The position numbers and the translations under genes were made by a program. The notes under the pieces were generated by a model. That model was not told where the DNA came from. It saw only the letters and a list, made by a program, of their open reading frames with translations, and ran no database searches. From the NCBI GenBank assembly GCA_944332105.1, contig CALVJI010000003.1:1-29633 (forward strand): a stretch of 29,633 bases of DNA, given 5' to 3'. Positions 5,848 to 13,746 of this stretch are shown piece after piece. Each line of letters begins with the position of its first letter. Position 1 is the stretch's first letter. This DNA is from an uncultured Bacilli bacterium (GTDB lineage: Bacteria > Bacillota_I > Bacilli_A > RF39 > UBA660).

Positions 5848-7653
5848 ATGTTTGGTAGAATAATTTTCATTAGTGAAAGTGTTGCCCATTTGGAAAACAC
5901 CTTAAAAAACAACGAAACAATGGACTTAATGAATATCCATGTAATTTTTGAAGCTCCAAATCAACGAATTTTAGGCGAGATATCAGAGATCAATCCCGAT
6001 ATTATTAAAATTCGTTTCTTAGGAGAATTTATCGATAATCATTATGTCAACGGGGTTATAAGAAAGCCATTATTATCAAGTAAAATTCGCATCATAAATG
6101 AAGGCGAATTAAAAGAATTAATTGGTTCGAAAACACCTAAATCCTTTGAATTAGGTCACAGTGCAATTTATAAAAGTTACACAGTTTATCCAAGTGTCAA
6201 TGCATTTTTTTCTAACCACTTTTTTATCTGTGGTAACTCTGGAGCTGGTAAAACACACGGTATTTCAAGAATTATCCAAAATGTTTTTTCGGATCCAAAT
6301 ATTGTAAACGAAAATGCCAAATTATTTATTTTTGATGCCTATGGCGAATACAAAAATGCCTTGCGTAGCATTTCAAATTACAATCCAAAATATCAATATA
6401 AATTCATTACTTCAAACATTCAAGAGCCAGATGATGTTGCCCTTGAAATACCAGTTAGTCTTTTAAAGTTAGATGATATGGCTCTCCTATTGCAAGCAAG
6501 TAGTCATAGCCAACTTCCAATTATTGAAAGAACAATTCGTCTAGCTAAAATCTTTAGTCAAAATAATGAAGAAAGTGAACGATATAAAAATCACTTGATT
6601 GCTAAAGCTTTACTAGCTATCTTGTTTAGCAATCAAACAACTGCACACAAGAAAAACGAGATATTTACCATTATCGAAGTATGTCACACCGAGGACTTTA
6701 ACTTTGACTCTCGCATTGCTGGTCTAGGTTACTCTAGAAGCTTCTCAGAATGCTTTGAAATTGACTCAAATGGTAATTTTGGCGAATCCGTTTTAATCAC
6801 AGACTATATCTTAAAACATGTAGATGACGCTTTAGAAGAAACCAAAGAACCAAAAATTTATTCTTATTCCATGTTAGACTTTTCGAAAGCCCTAGAATTT
6901 ACCTTAATCAGTGAAGGCTTTCAAAACAATAGCAAAGTCTATGATGATGCGATTATGATTAAAGTTCGTCTATCAAGTATTTTAAACACGAAAGTTGGTA
7001 CCTATTTTGTAAATCGTGGTTATGTTACTCCTGAAGACTTTGTCAAAAATCTAGTTATGAAAAATGGCAAAAACTCACAGATAATCAATATCAATCTTGA
7101 AGATGTGGATGACGTCTATGCTAAAGTTATCGTTAAGATTTTCTGCCGCTTATTATTTGATTACACCAAAAGTTTAAAAAATCGAGCTTCAATGCCTATT
7201 CATATGATCTTAGAAGAAGCTCACCGCTATATCCAAAAAGATAACGATACCTTCTTACTTGGTTACAACATCTTTGATCGAATCGCCAAAGAAGGTCGTA
7301 AATATGGTGCGATTTTAGGAATTATATCTCAACGACCTGTTGAAATTAGTGATACAGTTATTGCCCAAGTTTCAAACTTTTTGATCTTCAAAATGACCCA
7401 TCCTAAAGACTTAAAATATATTGAAGAAATGTTACCAAATATTTCTAGTGATGTTATCGAAAAGCAAAAAACATTACAACCAGGTAACTGTGTAGCCTTT
7501 GGAGGAGCATTTAAAATTCCGATGATCGTGCGGATGGACATGCCAGATCCACCACCATACAGTTCAAACTGCGATGTCAGTGGCTGTTGGGTTGTGCCAA
7601 CCACACCACCAGTAAGTCCAATGCCTACTGCAGAAAATGTTATACAAGCCTAG
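5848..7653 (+). CDS. HerA/VirB4-type (DUF87) P-loop ATPase
   Basis: 601 aa. An N-terminal beta-rich HAS-barrel-like region (residues 1-110) is followed by Walker A GNSGAGKT (129-136), strand AKLFIFDAYGEY, a Walker B segment ending MILEEAHRY (about 453-461, with the double Glu typical of HerA ATPases), and the sensor region IISQRPVEISDTV. These proteins form hexameric DNA translocases; HerA partners with the nuclease NurA, which is not nearby. The C-terminus has an unusual PDPPPYSSNCDVSGCWVV tail. TATAAT (5816-5821) and GAGGG precede the start. The stop codon lies inside the downstream terminator hairpin. Confidence 0.85.
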   Translation: MFGRIIFISESVAHLENTLKNNETMDLMNIHVIFEAPNQRILGEISEINPDIIKIRFLGEFIDNHYVNGVIRKPLLSSKIRIINEGELKELIGSKTPKSFELGHSAIYKSYTVYPSVNAFFSNHFFICGNSGAGKTHGISRIIQNVFSDPNIVNENAKLFIFDAYGEYKNALRSISNYNPKYQYKFITSNIQEPDDVALEIPVSLLKLDDMALLLQASSHSQLPIIERTIRLAKIFSQNNEESERYKNHLIAKALLAILFSNQTTAHKKNEIFTIIEVCHTEDFNFDSRIAGLGYSRSFSECFEIDSNGNFGESVLITDYILKHVDDALEETKEPKIYSYSMLDFSKALEFTLISEGFQNNSKVYDDAIMIKVRLSSILNTKVGTYFVNRGYVTPEDFVKNLVMKNGKNSQIININLEDVDDVYAKVIVKIFCRLLFDYTKSLKNRASMPIHMILEEAHRYIQKDNDTFLLGYNIFDRIAKEGRKYGAILGIISQRPVEISDTVIAQVSNFLIFKMTHPKDLKYIEEMLPNISSDVIEKQKTLQPGNCVAFGGAFKIPMIVRMDMPDPPPYSSNCDVSGCWVVPTTPPVSPMPTAENVIQA

Positions 7654-7668
7654 TTTTAGGCTTTTTCT
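7646..7668 (+). terminator. Rho-independent terminator overlapping the HerA-like stop codon
   Basis: AAGCCTA (7646-7652) pairs with TAGGCTT (7657-7663), followed by T-rich sequence. The TAG stop forms part of the stem and loop. Confidence 0.8.
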
Positions 7669-7706
7669 TTTGCCTAGTAAAGTTCTCGTAAAATAGTTCA
7701 AATTAC

Positions 7707-7735
7707 TTGCAATAGATAGAGTTATTTGATAAAAT
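7707..7735 (+). promoter_or_regulatory. Sigma-A promoter of the 6S-like RNA
   Basis: TTGCAA (7707-7712), 17-bp spacer, TAAAAT (7730-7735). The predicted start (about 7742) coincides with the first paired base of the structured RNA. Confidence 0.7.
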
Positions 7736-7741
7736 AAAATT

Positions 7742-7912
7742 ACCAAAGGTAAGTTAGTTTCATAAAACCGACTATGGTGATATACGGGAATCAGAACTCT
7801 ATATGGTGTAGAAAACTAATCCATTAAGTGAATTAGGATCCTAAAATATAGATGAGATGCCCACCTGCGAGCGAGCGGGATTTTATCACACTTGCTTACA
7901 TTTGGTTTTTTT
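7742..7912 (+). ncRNA. ssrS: Putative 6S RNA
   Basis: A non-coding region of about 170 nt between its own promoter and a T run. It can fold into a long rod. The closing stem pairs 7742-7753 with 7895-7906 (12 positions, one mismatch) and is followed by TTTTTTT, so it doubles as a terminator. Inner stems are GTGATA (7777-7782)/TATCAC (7884-7889), CTATAT (7799-7804)/ATATAG (7846-7851) and CTAAT (7816-7820)/ATTAG (7832-7836). A small hairpin CCTGC (7864-7868)/GCGGG (7875-7879) sits on the 3' side of the central open region. This closing stem, central bubble and terminal hairpin layout is that of 6S RNA, which mimics an open promoter and sequesters sigma-A RNA polymerase. In B. subtilis the 6S-1 gene (bsrA) lies next to yrvM (tcdA), the same neighbour as here. 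Identification rests on structure and synteny, not a database match. Confidence 0.72.
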
Positions 7913-7924
7913 ATGGGAGAATTT

Positions 7925-8602
7925 ATGGAAGAAAGAATTATAGATTTAATTGGCACCGATAACTACGAAAAATTAACAAAACAAAACATTTTAATAATTG
8001 GTCTAGGTGGAGTAGGGGGCTACGCTTTTGAAGCTTTACTCCGCAGTGGCATCCGTCATATGACAATCGTTGACTTTGATCATTTTGAAAAAAGCAATCT
8101 AAATCGCCAAATTTATGCTTTACAACAAACAATTGGCCAAAAAAAATGCCAAGTAGCTTTACAAAGAGCCACCGATATTAATCCTGAAGCCCAAATTAAG
8201 ATTATCGAAGAAAAATGGACCGCTGCAAGTATTACCAATGAATTACTGAAAGATTATGATTATATCATCGATGCTTGTGATGATGTATCCGTCAAAATCG
8301 CCTTGATTAAAACTTGTGGCACTTTAAAGAAAAAACTAATTTCTTGTATGGGAACTGCAAATCGAACGCATCCGGAACTTTTAACCATTACCTCCCTTGA
8401 TAAAACCATGAATGATCCTTTAGCCAAAAAAATACGTACCACTTTAAAAAACACCTCACTTTTAAAAACCAAAGTAGTCTGGAGTAGGGAAGTGCCTAAA
8501 AAGCAAAAAAAATTAGGAACTATTTGTTCAGTTCCTATGAGTGCCGGTAGTTTACTCGCATCTTTCATTATCAACGATATAATAAAAAATAATTGCAAAT
8601 AA
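7925..8602 (+). CDS. tcdA: tRNA threonylcarbamoyladenosine dehydratase (ThiF/E1-like)
   Basis: 225 aa. The ATG at 7925 follows GGGAGA; upstream in-frame starts lie in or just after the RNA terminator. The E1-like nucleotide-binding fold is clear: IIGLGGVGGYAFE (residues 24-36), VDFDHFEKSNLNRQ (ATP/Mg binding), YDYIIDACDDV, and the C-terminal GTICSVPMSAGSLLASF. TcdA (YrvM/CsdL) converts t6A37 in ANN-decoding tRNAs to its cyclic form using ATP. The gene sits directly behind the 6S-like RNA and converges on gpsA-like; a bidirectional terminator separates them. Confidence 0.92.
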   Translation: MEERIIDLIGTDNYEKLTKQNILIIGLGGVGGYAFEALLRSGIRHMTIVDFDHFEKSNLNRQIYALQQTIGQKKCQVALQRATDINPEAQIKIIEEKWTAASITNELLKDYDYIIDACDDVSVKIALIKTCGTLKKKLISCMGTANRTHPELLTITSLDKTMNDPLAKKIRTTLKNTSLLKTKVVWSREVPKKQKKLGTICSVPMSAGSLLASFIINDIIKNNCK

Positions 8603-8622
8603 AACGATTTGCAATTTTTTTG
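8591..8622. terminator. Bidirectional terminator between tcdA and the gpsA-like gene
   Basis: A perfect 10-bp stem AATTGCAAAT (8591-8600) / ATTTGCAATT (8607-8616) with T runs on the plus side and A runs before it, so it can work for both converging genes. It overlaps the tcdA stop. Confidence 0.85.
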
Positions 8623-8638
8623 TTTTAAAAAAAACAAT

Positions 8639-9559
8639 TTAATTTATATGTTTATATATCTCATATAATAAAGGAAATTTTTCTTTCTTTTTCAAAAGTT
8701 TTACAACATTTTTTAAGGCAGTATATCCTTCAACTGTATTTTGTTCTAAAAACAATTGAGCCTCCTTTTTTGTCTGAACAAGCAATCTTCCATAGCAGAA
8801 ATTACGAGAATTCGTATTCGTTCCGGTTAAAAAGAAGTCACCAATGGTACCAGCATATAACTGATCACTCGGATAATCTAATTGATAATATAAAATTTGT
8901 AAATATTCCTTATAACTTTCTGTTAAATAAGCAAACAAAGTAGATTCATAAGGACTTTTTGCATAGACCATCCCTGATCCAATTGCATAAATATTCTTTA
9001 AAACACTCGTAAGTTCTAAAGCTTGTGTTTCCTTCATCCATTCCACTTTAATATTAAGGCCAAACAAAGATTTAAAAAGAATATAATCTTTCTTGTCCTT
9101 TGTTCCCACTGTAATAGTAGTGACCGCATTATGTAAAATATCTTGAGCAAAATTAGGACCCGCAAAAAAAGCAATTCTTTTAGCTTTTAAGACGTTTTTA
9201 CAATACTTAGATATGTAGTAAGGTTTTTCATTAATTAACCCTTTAGAACCTATAAAAAGTGGGGCAGAAAGCGGATAATATTTTTTTATTTCTAAAACGG
9301 TATCTTTTAAAAAGGCAGAAGCAACGAGTAAAAATACTACCTGTGCATCTTTTAAAGCTTCCTCTAAAGAAGTTGTAACAGCGATATTACTATCTTGTTT
9401 TACCGTCTCATTTGGCCAACTTAGTTTCTTATGCTTTACAGCTTCTTCTTTAAAATGAGCATCATGAGTCCAAATATAAATTTGATTTTCTTTTTTTCTT
9501 GCCATCTGTTTAGCTAAAGCAATACTAAAAACTCCACTGCCAATACATGCTATTTTCAT
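8639..9559 (-). CDS. gpsA: Glycerol-3-phosphate dehydrogenase [NAD(P)+]-like protein
   Basis: 306 aa (GpsA is usually 330-340). The Rossmann motif is GSGVFSIALA at residues 7-16. Other family segments are VFLLVASAFL, FIGSKGL, FAGPNFAQDI, ELTSVLKNIYAIGSGM with the catalytic Lys, and GTIGDFFLTGTNTNSRN, which matches the G-x-GD-x-x-LT-C-x-S-x-x-SRN substrate motif in diverged form. GpsA makes sn-glycerol 3-phosphate for phospholipid synthesis. The divergence (for example a Ser where most have Gly in the dinucleotide motif) leaves some doubt about substrate. The start overlaps the rarA stop by 4 nt (ATGA). Confidence 0.75.
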   Translation of the reverse strand: MKIACIGSGVFSIALAKQMARKKENQIYIWTHDAHFKEEAVKHKKLSWPNETVKQDSNIAVTTSLEEALKDAQVVFLLVASAFLKDTVLEIKKYYPLSAPLFIGSKGLINEKPYYISKYCKNVLKAKRIAFFAGPNFAQDILHNAVTTITVGTKDKKDYILFKSLFGLNIKVEWMKETQALELTSVLKNIYAIGSGMVYAKSPYESTLFAYLTESYKEYLQILYYQLDYPSDQLYAGTIGDFFLTGTNTNSRNFCYGRLLVQTKKEAQLFLEQNTVEGYTALKNVVKLLKKKEKFPLLYEIYKHIN

Positions 9560-10755
9560 TGTTCACCTCGCATTTCTTTCCATAATTTATTTAAGTTTGC
9601 TTCATATTTATTCATCTTTGGATGATAATATTTTTTTCCTTTTAAATTTGCAGGCAAGTATTCTTGCTTAACATACGAATTAGGATAATTATGTGGATAC
9701 AAGTAAGTTTGAGAATTGGTTTTAATATGATTAGGTACATTTCCTGTATTTCCTTTATGAATATCGTTTAAAGCTTCGTCTAAAGCTAGATGTGCACTAT
9801 TGGATTTAGGAGAAAGCGCCATTTCCGTAACGATCGTTCCAAGGGGTATCCTAGCTTCTGGTAATCCTACAAGTTCACTAGCATGAATCGCTGCCATCAC
9901 TTTTGGTCCAATAGAAGGGTTAGCAAGACCAATATCTTCGTATGCAATAACACTCATTCGCCGGTAAATACTGTCCAAATCGCCTGCTTCAATTAATCTA
10001 GCTAAATAGTGTAAAGCCGCATCGACATCACTGCCACGAATCGACTTTTGAAAAGCGGATAAAACATCGTAATGTCCATCCTCGTTCTTATCGTGAAAAA
10101 AAACTGGTTTCGTTTGAATAGATTGTAAAAGTTCTAAAGTAATTACTTGATCCTTAGAAGCATAGTAAGCCGTTTCCAATAAATTTAAAGCACTTCGCAC
10201 ATCACCGCTAGAACTAGCCGCGATAAAATCTGCTCCTTCATCTGTAAGCGTTGCTCCTTCCAAATAACCTAAAGCTCGTTTTAAAGCTATTTTAATATCT
10301 TCTGTTGTTAACTCATGAACTTCAAAAATCTGCACCCGACTACGAATCGCTGGATTAATTTTATGATAAGGATTAGAAGTGGTTAAACCAATTAAAATAA
10401 GTAGCCCAGACTCAATATAAGGCAAAAGTAAATCTTGTTTGTCTTTATTCATTCGATGAATTTCATCAACAACCAAAATCATCTCACCATGCATCTTCGC
10501 TTCTTCAATCGCAATATCAAAATCTTGCTTATTATTCATCGTTGCATTTAAAAAACGTGTCGGCATATTAAGTTCGTTAACCAAAGCGTTCGCGATAGAT
10601 GTCTTTCCTGTTCCTGGCTTACCATATAAAATCATCGAGCATAAATGCTGATGTTCTACTAAATTGGTTAAAATTTTTCCTTCGCCAATCAAATGATCTT
10701 GACCAATAATATCTTCTAATTTTTTTGGTCGCATTTTATTTGCTAAAATTTCCAT
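9556..10755 (-). CDS. rarA: Replication-associated recombination protein A (AAA+ clamp-loader-like ATPase)
   Basis: 399 aa from the ATG at 10755, which follows AAGGTGAT; a start at 10809 is excluded because the promoter lies between the two. Walker A GKPGTGKT (45-52), Walker B ILVVDEIH (93-100), sensor 1 IGLTTSNPY, arginine finger region NPAIRSRVQIF, and the MgsA/RarA C-terminal helical tetramerisation domain with YEDIGLANPSIGPKVMA and YLYPHNYPNSYVKQEYLP. RarA (YrvN in Bacillus, MgsA in E. coli) acts at stalled forks. First gene of a two-gene unit with the gpsA-like gene. Confidence 0.95.
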   Translation of the reverse strand: MEILANKMRPKKLEDIIGQDHLIGEGKILTNLVEHQHLCSMILYGKPGTGKTSIANALVNELNMPTRFLNATMNNKQDFDIAIEEAKMHGEMILVVDEIHRMNKDKQDLLLPYIESGLLILIGLTTSNPYHKINPAIRSRVQIFEVHELTTEDIKIALKRALGYLEGATLTDEGADFIAASSSGDVRSALNLLETAYYASKDQVITLELLQSIQTKPVFFHDKNEDGHYDVLSAFQKSIRGSDVDAALHYLARLIEAGDLDSIYRRMSVIAYEDIGLANPSIGPKVMAAIHASELVGLPEARIPLGTIVTEMALSPKSNSAHLALDEALNDIHKGNTGNVPNHIKTNSQTYLYPHNYPNSYVKQEYLPANLKGKKYYHPKMNKYEANLNKLWKEMRGEQ

Positions 10756-10771
10756 AGCATCACCTTGAAAT

Positions 10772-10800
10772 ATTATATCAAACAAACTATCGTTTGACAA
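10772..10800 (-). promoter_or_regulatory. Sigma-A promoter of rarA
   Basis: Minus strand: TTGTCA (10800-10795), 17-bp spacer, TATAAT (10777-10772). Its -35 box overlaps the -35 box of the divergent xerD promoter by five bases. Confidence 0.85.
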
Positions 10801-10822
10801 TTTTTTCAAAAGCCTCTATACT
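10794..10822 (+). promoter_or_regulatory. Sigma-A promoter of xerD
   Basis: TTGACA (10794-10799), 17-bp spacer, TATACT (10817-10822). The predicted transcript start leaves a leader of only about 8-9 nt before the ATG at 10838. Confidence 0.8.
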
Positions 10823-10837
10823 AATACTAGTGATATT

Positions 10838-11740
10838 ATGGAAAATAAAGAAAATATGCTACCAGAATCTATGCAAAAGTATTTAAACTATCTTCGTTAT
10901 GAAAGAAAACTAAGCAGAAATACTTTAACTTCTTATGAAGACAATTTATGTTTATTTACGAAATTCTTAAAAGGTAAAAATCCCTTACAAGTAGAAAAAG
11001 AAGATATTTTAAACTTCTTAAAAGAAGAAAACCAAAAGGAAAGTAGTACGAAAGCTCATTACTTTACGGTTTTACAAAATTTTTATTTATTTTGCATCGA
11101 TACAGGCTTAACAACGACTAATCCTTGCGAGACAATTCATTTGCCCAAAATTCCTCAAAAACTTCCAAATTATCTAACTTATGAAGAAGTAGAAAAACTT
11201 CTTGATATGCCTTTACGAACCGATTATGACTATCGCACTAAAGCTATGCTGGAAGTGTTATATGCAACGGGCATAAGAGTGAGTGAACTACTTTCCTTAC
11301 GGTTTACAAATGTCGATCTCCAAAATAACCTTATTCGTGTGGAAGGGAAGGGGAGTAAAGAACGCATTGTCCCCTTTAATGAAACAAGTAAAAAATACTT
11401 AGAGCTCTATATAAATGAATATCGTCCCAAACTCATTAAACCAGGTAAATACTTCGAAGAACTCTTTTTAAATAACCGTGGCACTCCTTTAACTAGACAA
11501 GGAATGTTTAAACTTCTCAAAAATCTTTGTCATCAAGTTGGCATTGAAAAAAATGTAAGTCCTCACGTATTAAGACATTCCTTTGCCACTCACTTATTAA
11601 ATAACGGAGCTGATCTACGCGTTATCCAAGAATTTTTAGGACACAGTAACATTTCCACTACCCAAATCTATACTCACGTCTCTAATGAACACTTAAAAGC
11701 CGAATACATAGAAAGTCATCCTAGAAGTAAAAAAGAATGA
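10838..11740 (+). CDS. xerD: Tyrosine site-specific recombinase of the XerC/XerD family
   Basis: 300 aa, standard Xer length. The N-terminal SAM-like core-binding domain (residues 10-100) is followed by a catalytic domain with the full set of active residues: Arg147 (ATGIRVSELL), Lys171 (EGKGSKERIVPF), His243 and Arg246 (HVLRHSFATHLL), His269 (LGHSNISTTQ) and the nucleophile Tyr278. Xer recombinases resolve chromosome dimers at dif. XerD is favoured over XerC by overall feel only. The isolated position next to rarA, without integrase-like accessory genes, supports a housekeeping role. It has only a weak ribosome site (AGTGAT) in a very short predicted leader. Confidence 0.9.
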   Translation: MENKENMLPESMQKYLNYLRYERKLSRNTLTSYEDNLCLFTKFLKGKNPLQVEKEDILNFLKEENQKESSTKAHYFTVLQNFYLFCIDTGLTTTNPCETIHLPKIPQKLPNYLTYEEVEKLLDMPLRTDYDYRTKAMLEVLYATGIRVSELLSLRFTNVDLQNNLIRVEGKGSKERIVPFNETSKKYLELYINEYRPKLIKPGKYFEELFLNNRGTPLTRQGMFKLLKNLCHQVGIEKNVSPHVLRHSFATHLLNNGADLRVIQEFLGHSNISTTQIYTHVSNEHLKAEYIESHPRSKKE

Positions 11741-11765
11741 TAAAACATCATCATTCTTTTTTAAT
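11732..11765. terminator. Bidirectional terminator after xerD
   Basis: AAAGAATGAT (11732-11741) pairs with ATCATTCTTT (11750-11759), T run on the plus side and A run on the other. It serves xerD and the small minus-strand ORF at 11768-11866. Confidence 0.8.
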
Positions 11766-11767
11766 CC

Positions 11768-11866
11768 TTAACAATTTTTACGTTGTTCTTCTTTTCTAGA
11801 ATTATTTTGTCTGTTTTCATTTTTTCTAGAACGATTTTGTTTTTGTTGTTTTTGATTTCTTTTCAT
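11768..11866 (-). CDS. 32-aa basic Asn/Gln/Arg/Lys-rich small protein, candidate forespore protein
   Basis: A 33-codon ORF on the minus strand. The ATG at 11866 lies behind a very strong ribosome site, GGGAGGT (11882-11876). The peptide begins MKRNQKQQKQNRSRK and ends KEEQRKNC; it is almost wholly polar and highly basic, with no hydrophobic core. It does not match a small acid-soluble protein family that I recognise. What makes it credible is the flanking architecture: a sigma-G-like promoter upstream and a shared bidirectional terminator downstream. The inferred role is a forespore-expressed DNA- or coat-associated miniprotein. Confidence 0.6.
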   Translation of the reverse strand: MKRNQKQQKQNRSRKNENRQNNSRKEEQRKNC

Positions 11867-11887
11867 AATCTTTTTACCTCCCATTAC

Positions 11888-11916
11888 TATTATGGTACGA
11901 CTTTCTAAAAGCATAC
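11888..11916 (-). promoter_or_regulatory. Sigma-G-like promoter of the 32-aa small ORF
   Basis: Minus strand: GTATG (11916-11912), 17-bp spacer, CATAATA (11894-11888). Both boxes match GYATR / CATNHTA, with the same 17-bp spacing as the gpr promoter. Confidence 0.6.
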
Positions 11917-11935
11917 AAAAAACATCAGTTTTTAA

Positions 11936-11964
11936 TTGCCAATGTTTGGTATTTTCTGTAAAAT
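11936..11964 (+). promoter_or_regulatory. Sigma-A promoter of the gene at 11983
   Basis: TTGCCA (11936-11941), 17-bp spacer, TAAAAT (11959-11964), followed by AGGTGAG and the ATG at 11983. Confidence 0.7.
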
Positions 11965-11982
11965 AGAAGTAGGTGAGTGAAA

Positions 11983-12795
11983 ATGGCTAAAAATATTGAA
12001 ATAAAGTATTATGTGACTTATATAAGAGCAGATCAGTATGTCGACATTTTACCTTTAAACGAAGAGGGCTTTGAAGATATTGCTGAGATAGATTATTTAA
12101 CGCTAGATTATACAAAAGAAAACTTCCAAAAGAAAATTGCTTTACAATATCCCAATATAGAAAATCCCCAAGTCTTTATCACTCGTGTTAAGAAAAACAA
12201 AGAAACAAATGAAAGTGAACTTAAAAATTATACAATTCTATATAAACCAGACATTCATGAAGCTTTAGCAGTAAAAATCGCTACAAGTATGAAAAACTTA
12301 GCCGATATGCGACAAGAAAAAAGAAGAAATGCGGACAAAAGCATTCGCATTGATCTAGATCGCAATCAGAAAGAAAATAAAGTATTTACAGAATTTCTTT
12401 CATTACTACTTAAAAATACTCTTTCAAAACAGAGCACATTATTTGCTATTACTAATGATTCTTCAATTGTCGATCCAAAACTCAAAGAATATTTGCAAAA
12501 ATGTCGTACCGTTTATGCTTTAAGAAGGCTTTATCCCTATATTAAAGAAAAAGTAAAATCCTATAAAGTGTTACGTGGTTTATTACTAGAATATTTAAAT
12601 GCCATAAGTAAAATGCCTCAAAACTTAAAAGAGGAAGTAGCCTACTACCAAGAACTTGCTTATCCATATTCTTTCTGGGGATTTGATGGGAATGGCTATC
12701 TTACCTTTGACGAAGCAAATTATGGGTATACATATCATTTAACTCCTTATGATACGAGTGAAATTACTGAAAAAGTGGAAATAAAAAGAAAATAA
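11983..12795 (+). CDS. Uncharacterised cytoplasmic protein
   Basis: 270 aa from the ATG at 11983, preceded by AGGTGAGTG; a GTG at 11977 overlaps the ribosome site. No membrane helix or signal peptide. The N-terminal ~100 residues look strand-rich (IEIKYYVTYIRADQYVDILP, NYTILYKP). The centre is helical and charged (MRQEKRRNADKSIRIDLDRN), and the C-terminus is aromatic (SFWGFDGNGYLTFDEANYGYTYHL). I do not recognise the family. It has its own promoter and is followed after 28 bp by the ZIP transporter gene, so the two may form an operon. Confidence 0.7.
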   Translation: MAKNIEIKYYVTYIRADQYVDILPLNEEGFEDIAEIDYLTLDYTKENFQKKIALQYPNIENPQVFITRVKKNKETNESELKNYTILYKPDIHEALAVKIATSMKNLADMRQEKRRNADKSIRIDLDRNQKENKVFTEFLSLLLKNTLSKQSTLFAITNDSSIVDPKLKEYLQKCRTVYALRRLYPYIKEKVKSYKVLRGLLLEYLNAISKMPQNLKEEVAYYQELAYPYSFWGFDGNGYLTFDEANYGYTYHLTPYDTSEITEKVEIKRK

Positions 12796-12823
12796 AAGAC
12801 ATAAAATGAACTAGGGTGATCTT

Positions 12824-13576
12824 ATGTCTTTTTTAATGCCTTTTTGTATTTCTTTAATTGCCGGTCTATCTACCATGCTAGGTACTATTGTCATCTTTTT
12901 TAAATGGCGGCGCGAAAATATTAATAAATTTATCACATTTTGTTTAAGTTTATCCTTAATAATTATGATTGGCATATCGATCACTGAACTCATTCCAGAA
13001 GCAAGTTATGCTATCCTCACTGAATATAAGCTAGCTAAAGGTGTCTTCATATCCTTTTTAGTCTTTCTAATTGGTGTTCTGAGTGTCTATTTCTTAAATA
13101 AAAAAATCACCAAACAGAGTAGTGGAGACATTGATCTTTATCGCCTTGGAATACTTTCGATGTTAGCTTTAATGTTACACAATTTACCTGAAGGCATAGT
13201 AACATTCTTAAGTAGCTATCAAAACATCGGATTAGGCCTTAAAATTAGCATTGCAATTATGCTTCATAACATTCCAGAAGGAATCAGTATAGCCGTCCCA
13301 ATTTATTACGCCACTGGTTCAAAAAAAGAAGCTATAAAAAAGACATTCGTTTCAGGTCTAGCAGAACCTTTAGGTGCTTTACTTGCTTTCATTTTCTTGC
13401 GCAATTTCATTACAGATACAATGATTGGATTAATTCTTTTATTTGTAGCCGGTCTAATGATTACCTTAGCAATTCATGAATTATTACCTAAAGCTTTAAA
13501 ATACTACGAAAATAAGTATATTGTATTAGGATTTATAGTTGGTATCCTATTATTACTTGCTAGTGAATTGTTATAA
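12824..13576 (+). CDS. ZIP-family metal transporter (ZupT-like)
   Basis: 250 aa with about eight membrane helices. The two metal-binding helices carry the family motifs HNLPEG (TM4) and HNIPEG (TM5), with ITELIPEAS earlier and a late helix with AIHELLPKA. Loops are short, as in bacterial ZupT. ZIP proteins take up Zn2+, Fe2+ or Mn2+; the metal cannot be read from sequence. The start is preceded by AGGGTGATCTT. No Zur or Fur operator was seen. Confidence 0.92.
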   Translation: MSFLMPFCISLIAGLSTMLGTIVIFFKWRRENINKFITFCLSLSLIIMIGISITELIPEASYAILTEYKLAKGVFISFLVFLIGVLSVYFLNKKITKQSSGDIDLYRLGILSMLALMLHNLPEGIVTFLSSYQNIGLGLKISIAIMLHNIPEGISIAVPIYYATGSKKEAIKKTFVSGLAEPLGALLAFIFLRNFITDTMIGLILLFVAGLMITLAIHELLPKALKYYENKYIVLGFIVGILLLLASELL

Positions 13577-13641
13577 AATACTTGTATTTCCATCTCTATC
13601 CTTATAAAATAATCCATTAAGAAAGAGGGTAGAGTAAACAT

Positions 13642-13746
13642 ATGTTTTCGGATTTTGAAAAAGAATACTTAAAAATAAACCATATGAAAGATTTTGACAA
13701 AATTAAGGAAATCACAAATAAACATGAAAGTTTATTAACAAAATAA
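13642..13746 (+). CDS. Small orphan ORF, 34 aa, possibly a gene remnant
   Basis: MFSDFEKEYLKINHMKDF followed by a helical charged tail ending LLTK. A ribosome-site-like AGAGGGTAGAG lies 13-18 bases upstream, similar to the AGAGGGTAGA before the HTH gene at 15126. No family recognised. It stands at the entry to a very AT-rich non-coding stretch and may be the 5' end of a decayed gene. Confidence 0.35.
   Translation: MFSDFEKEYLKINHMKDFDKIKEITNKHESLLTK

Noticed and set aside
10838..11740. Tyrosine recombinase as a phage or island integrase
   Set aside because: Standard Xer length and motifs, a housekeeping neighbour (rarA), and no tRNA attachment site or cargo genes.
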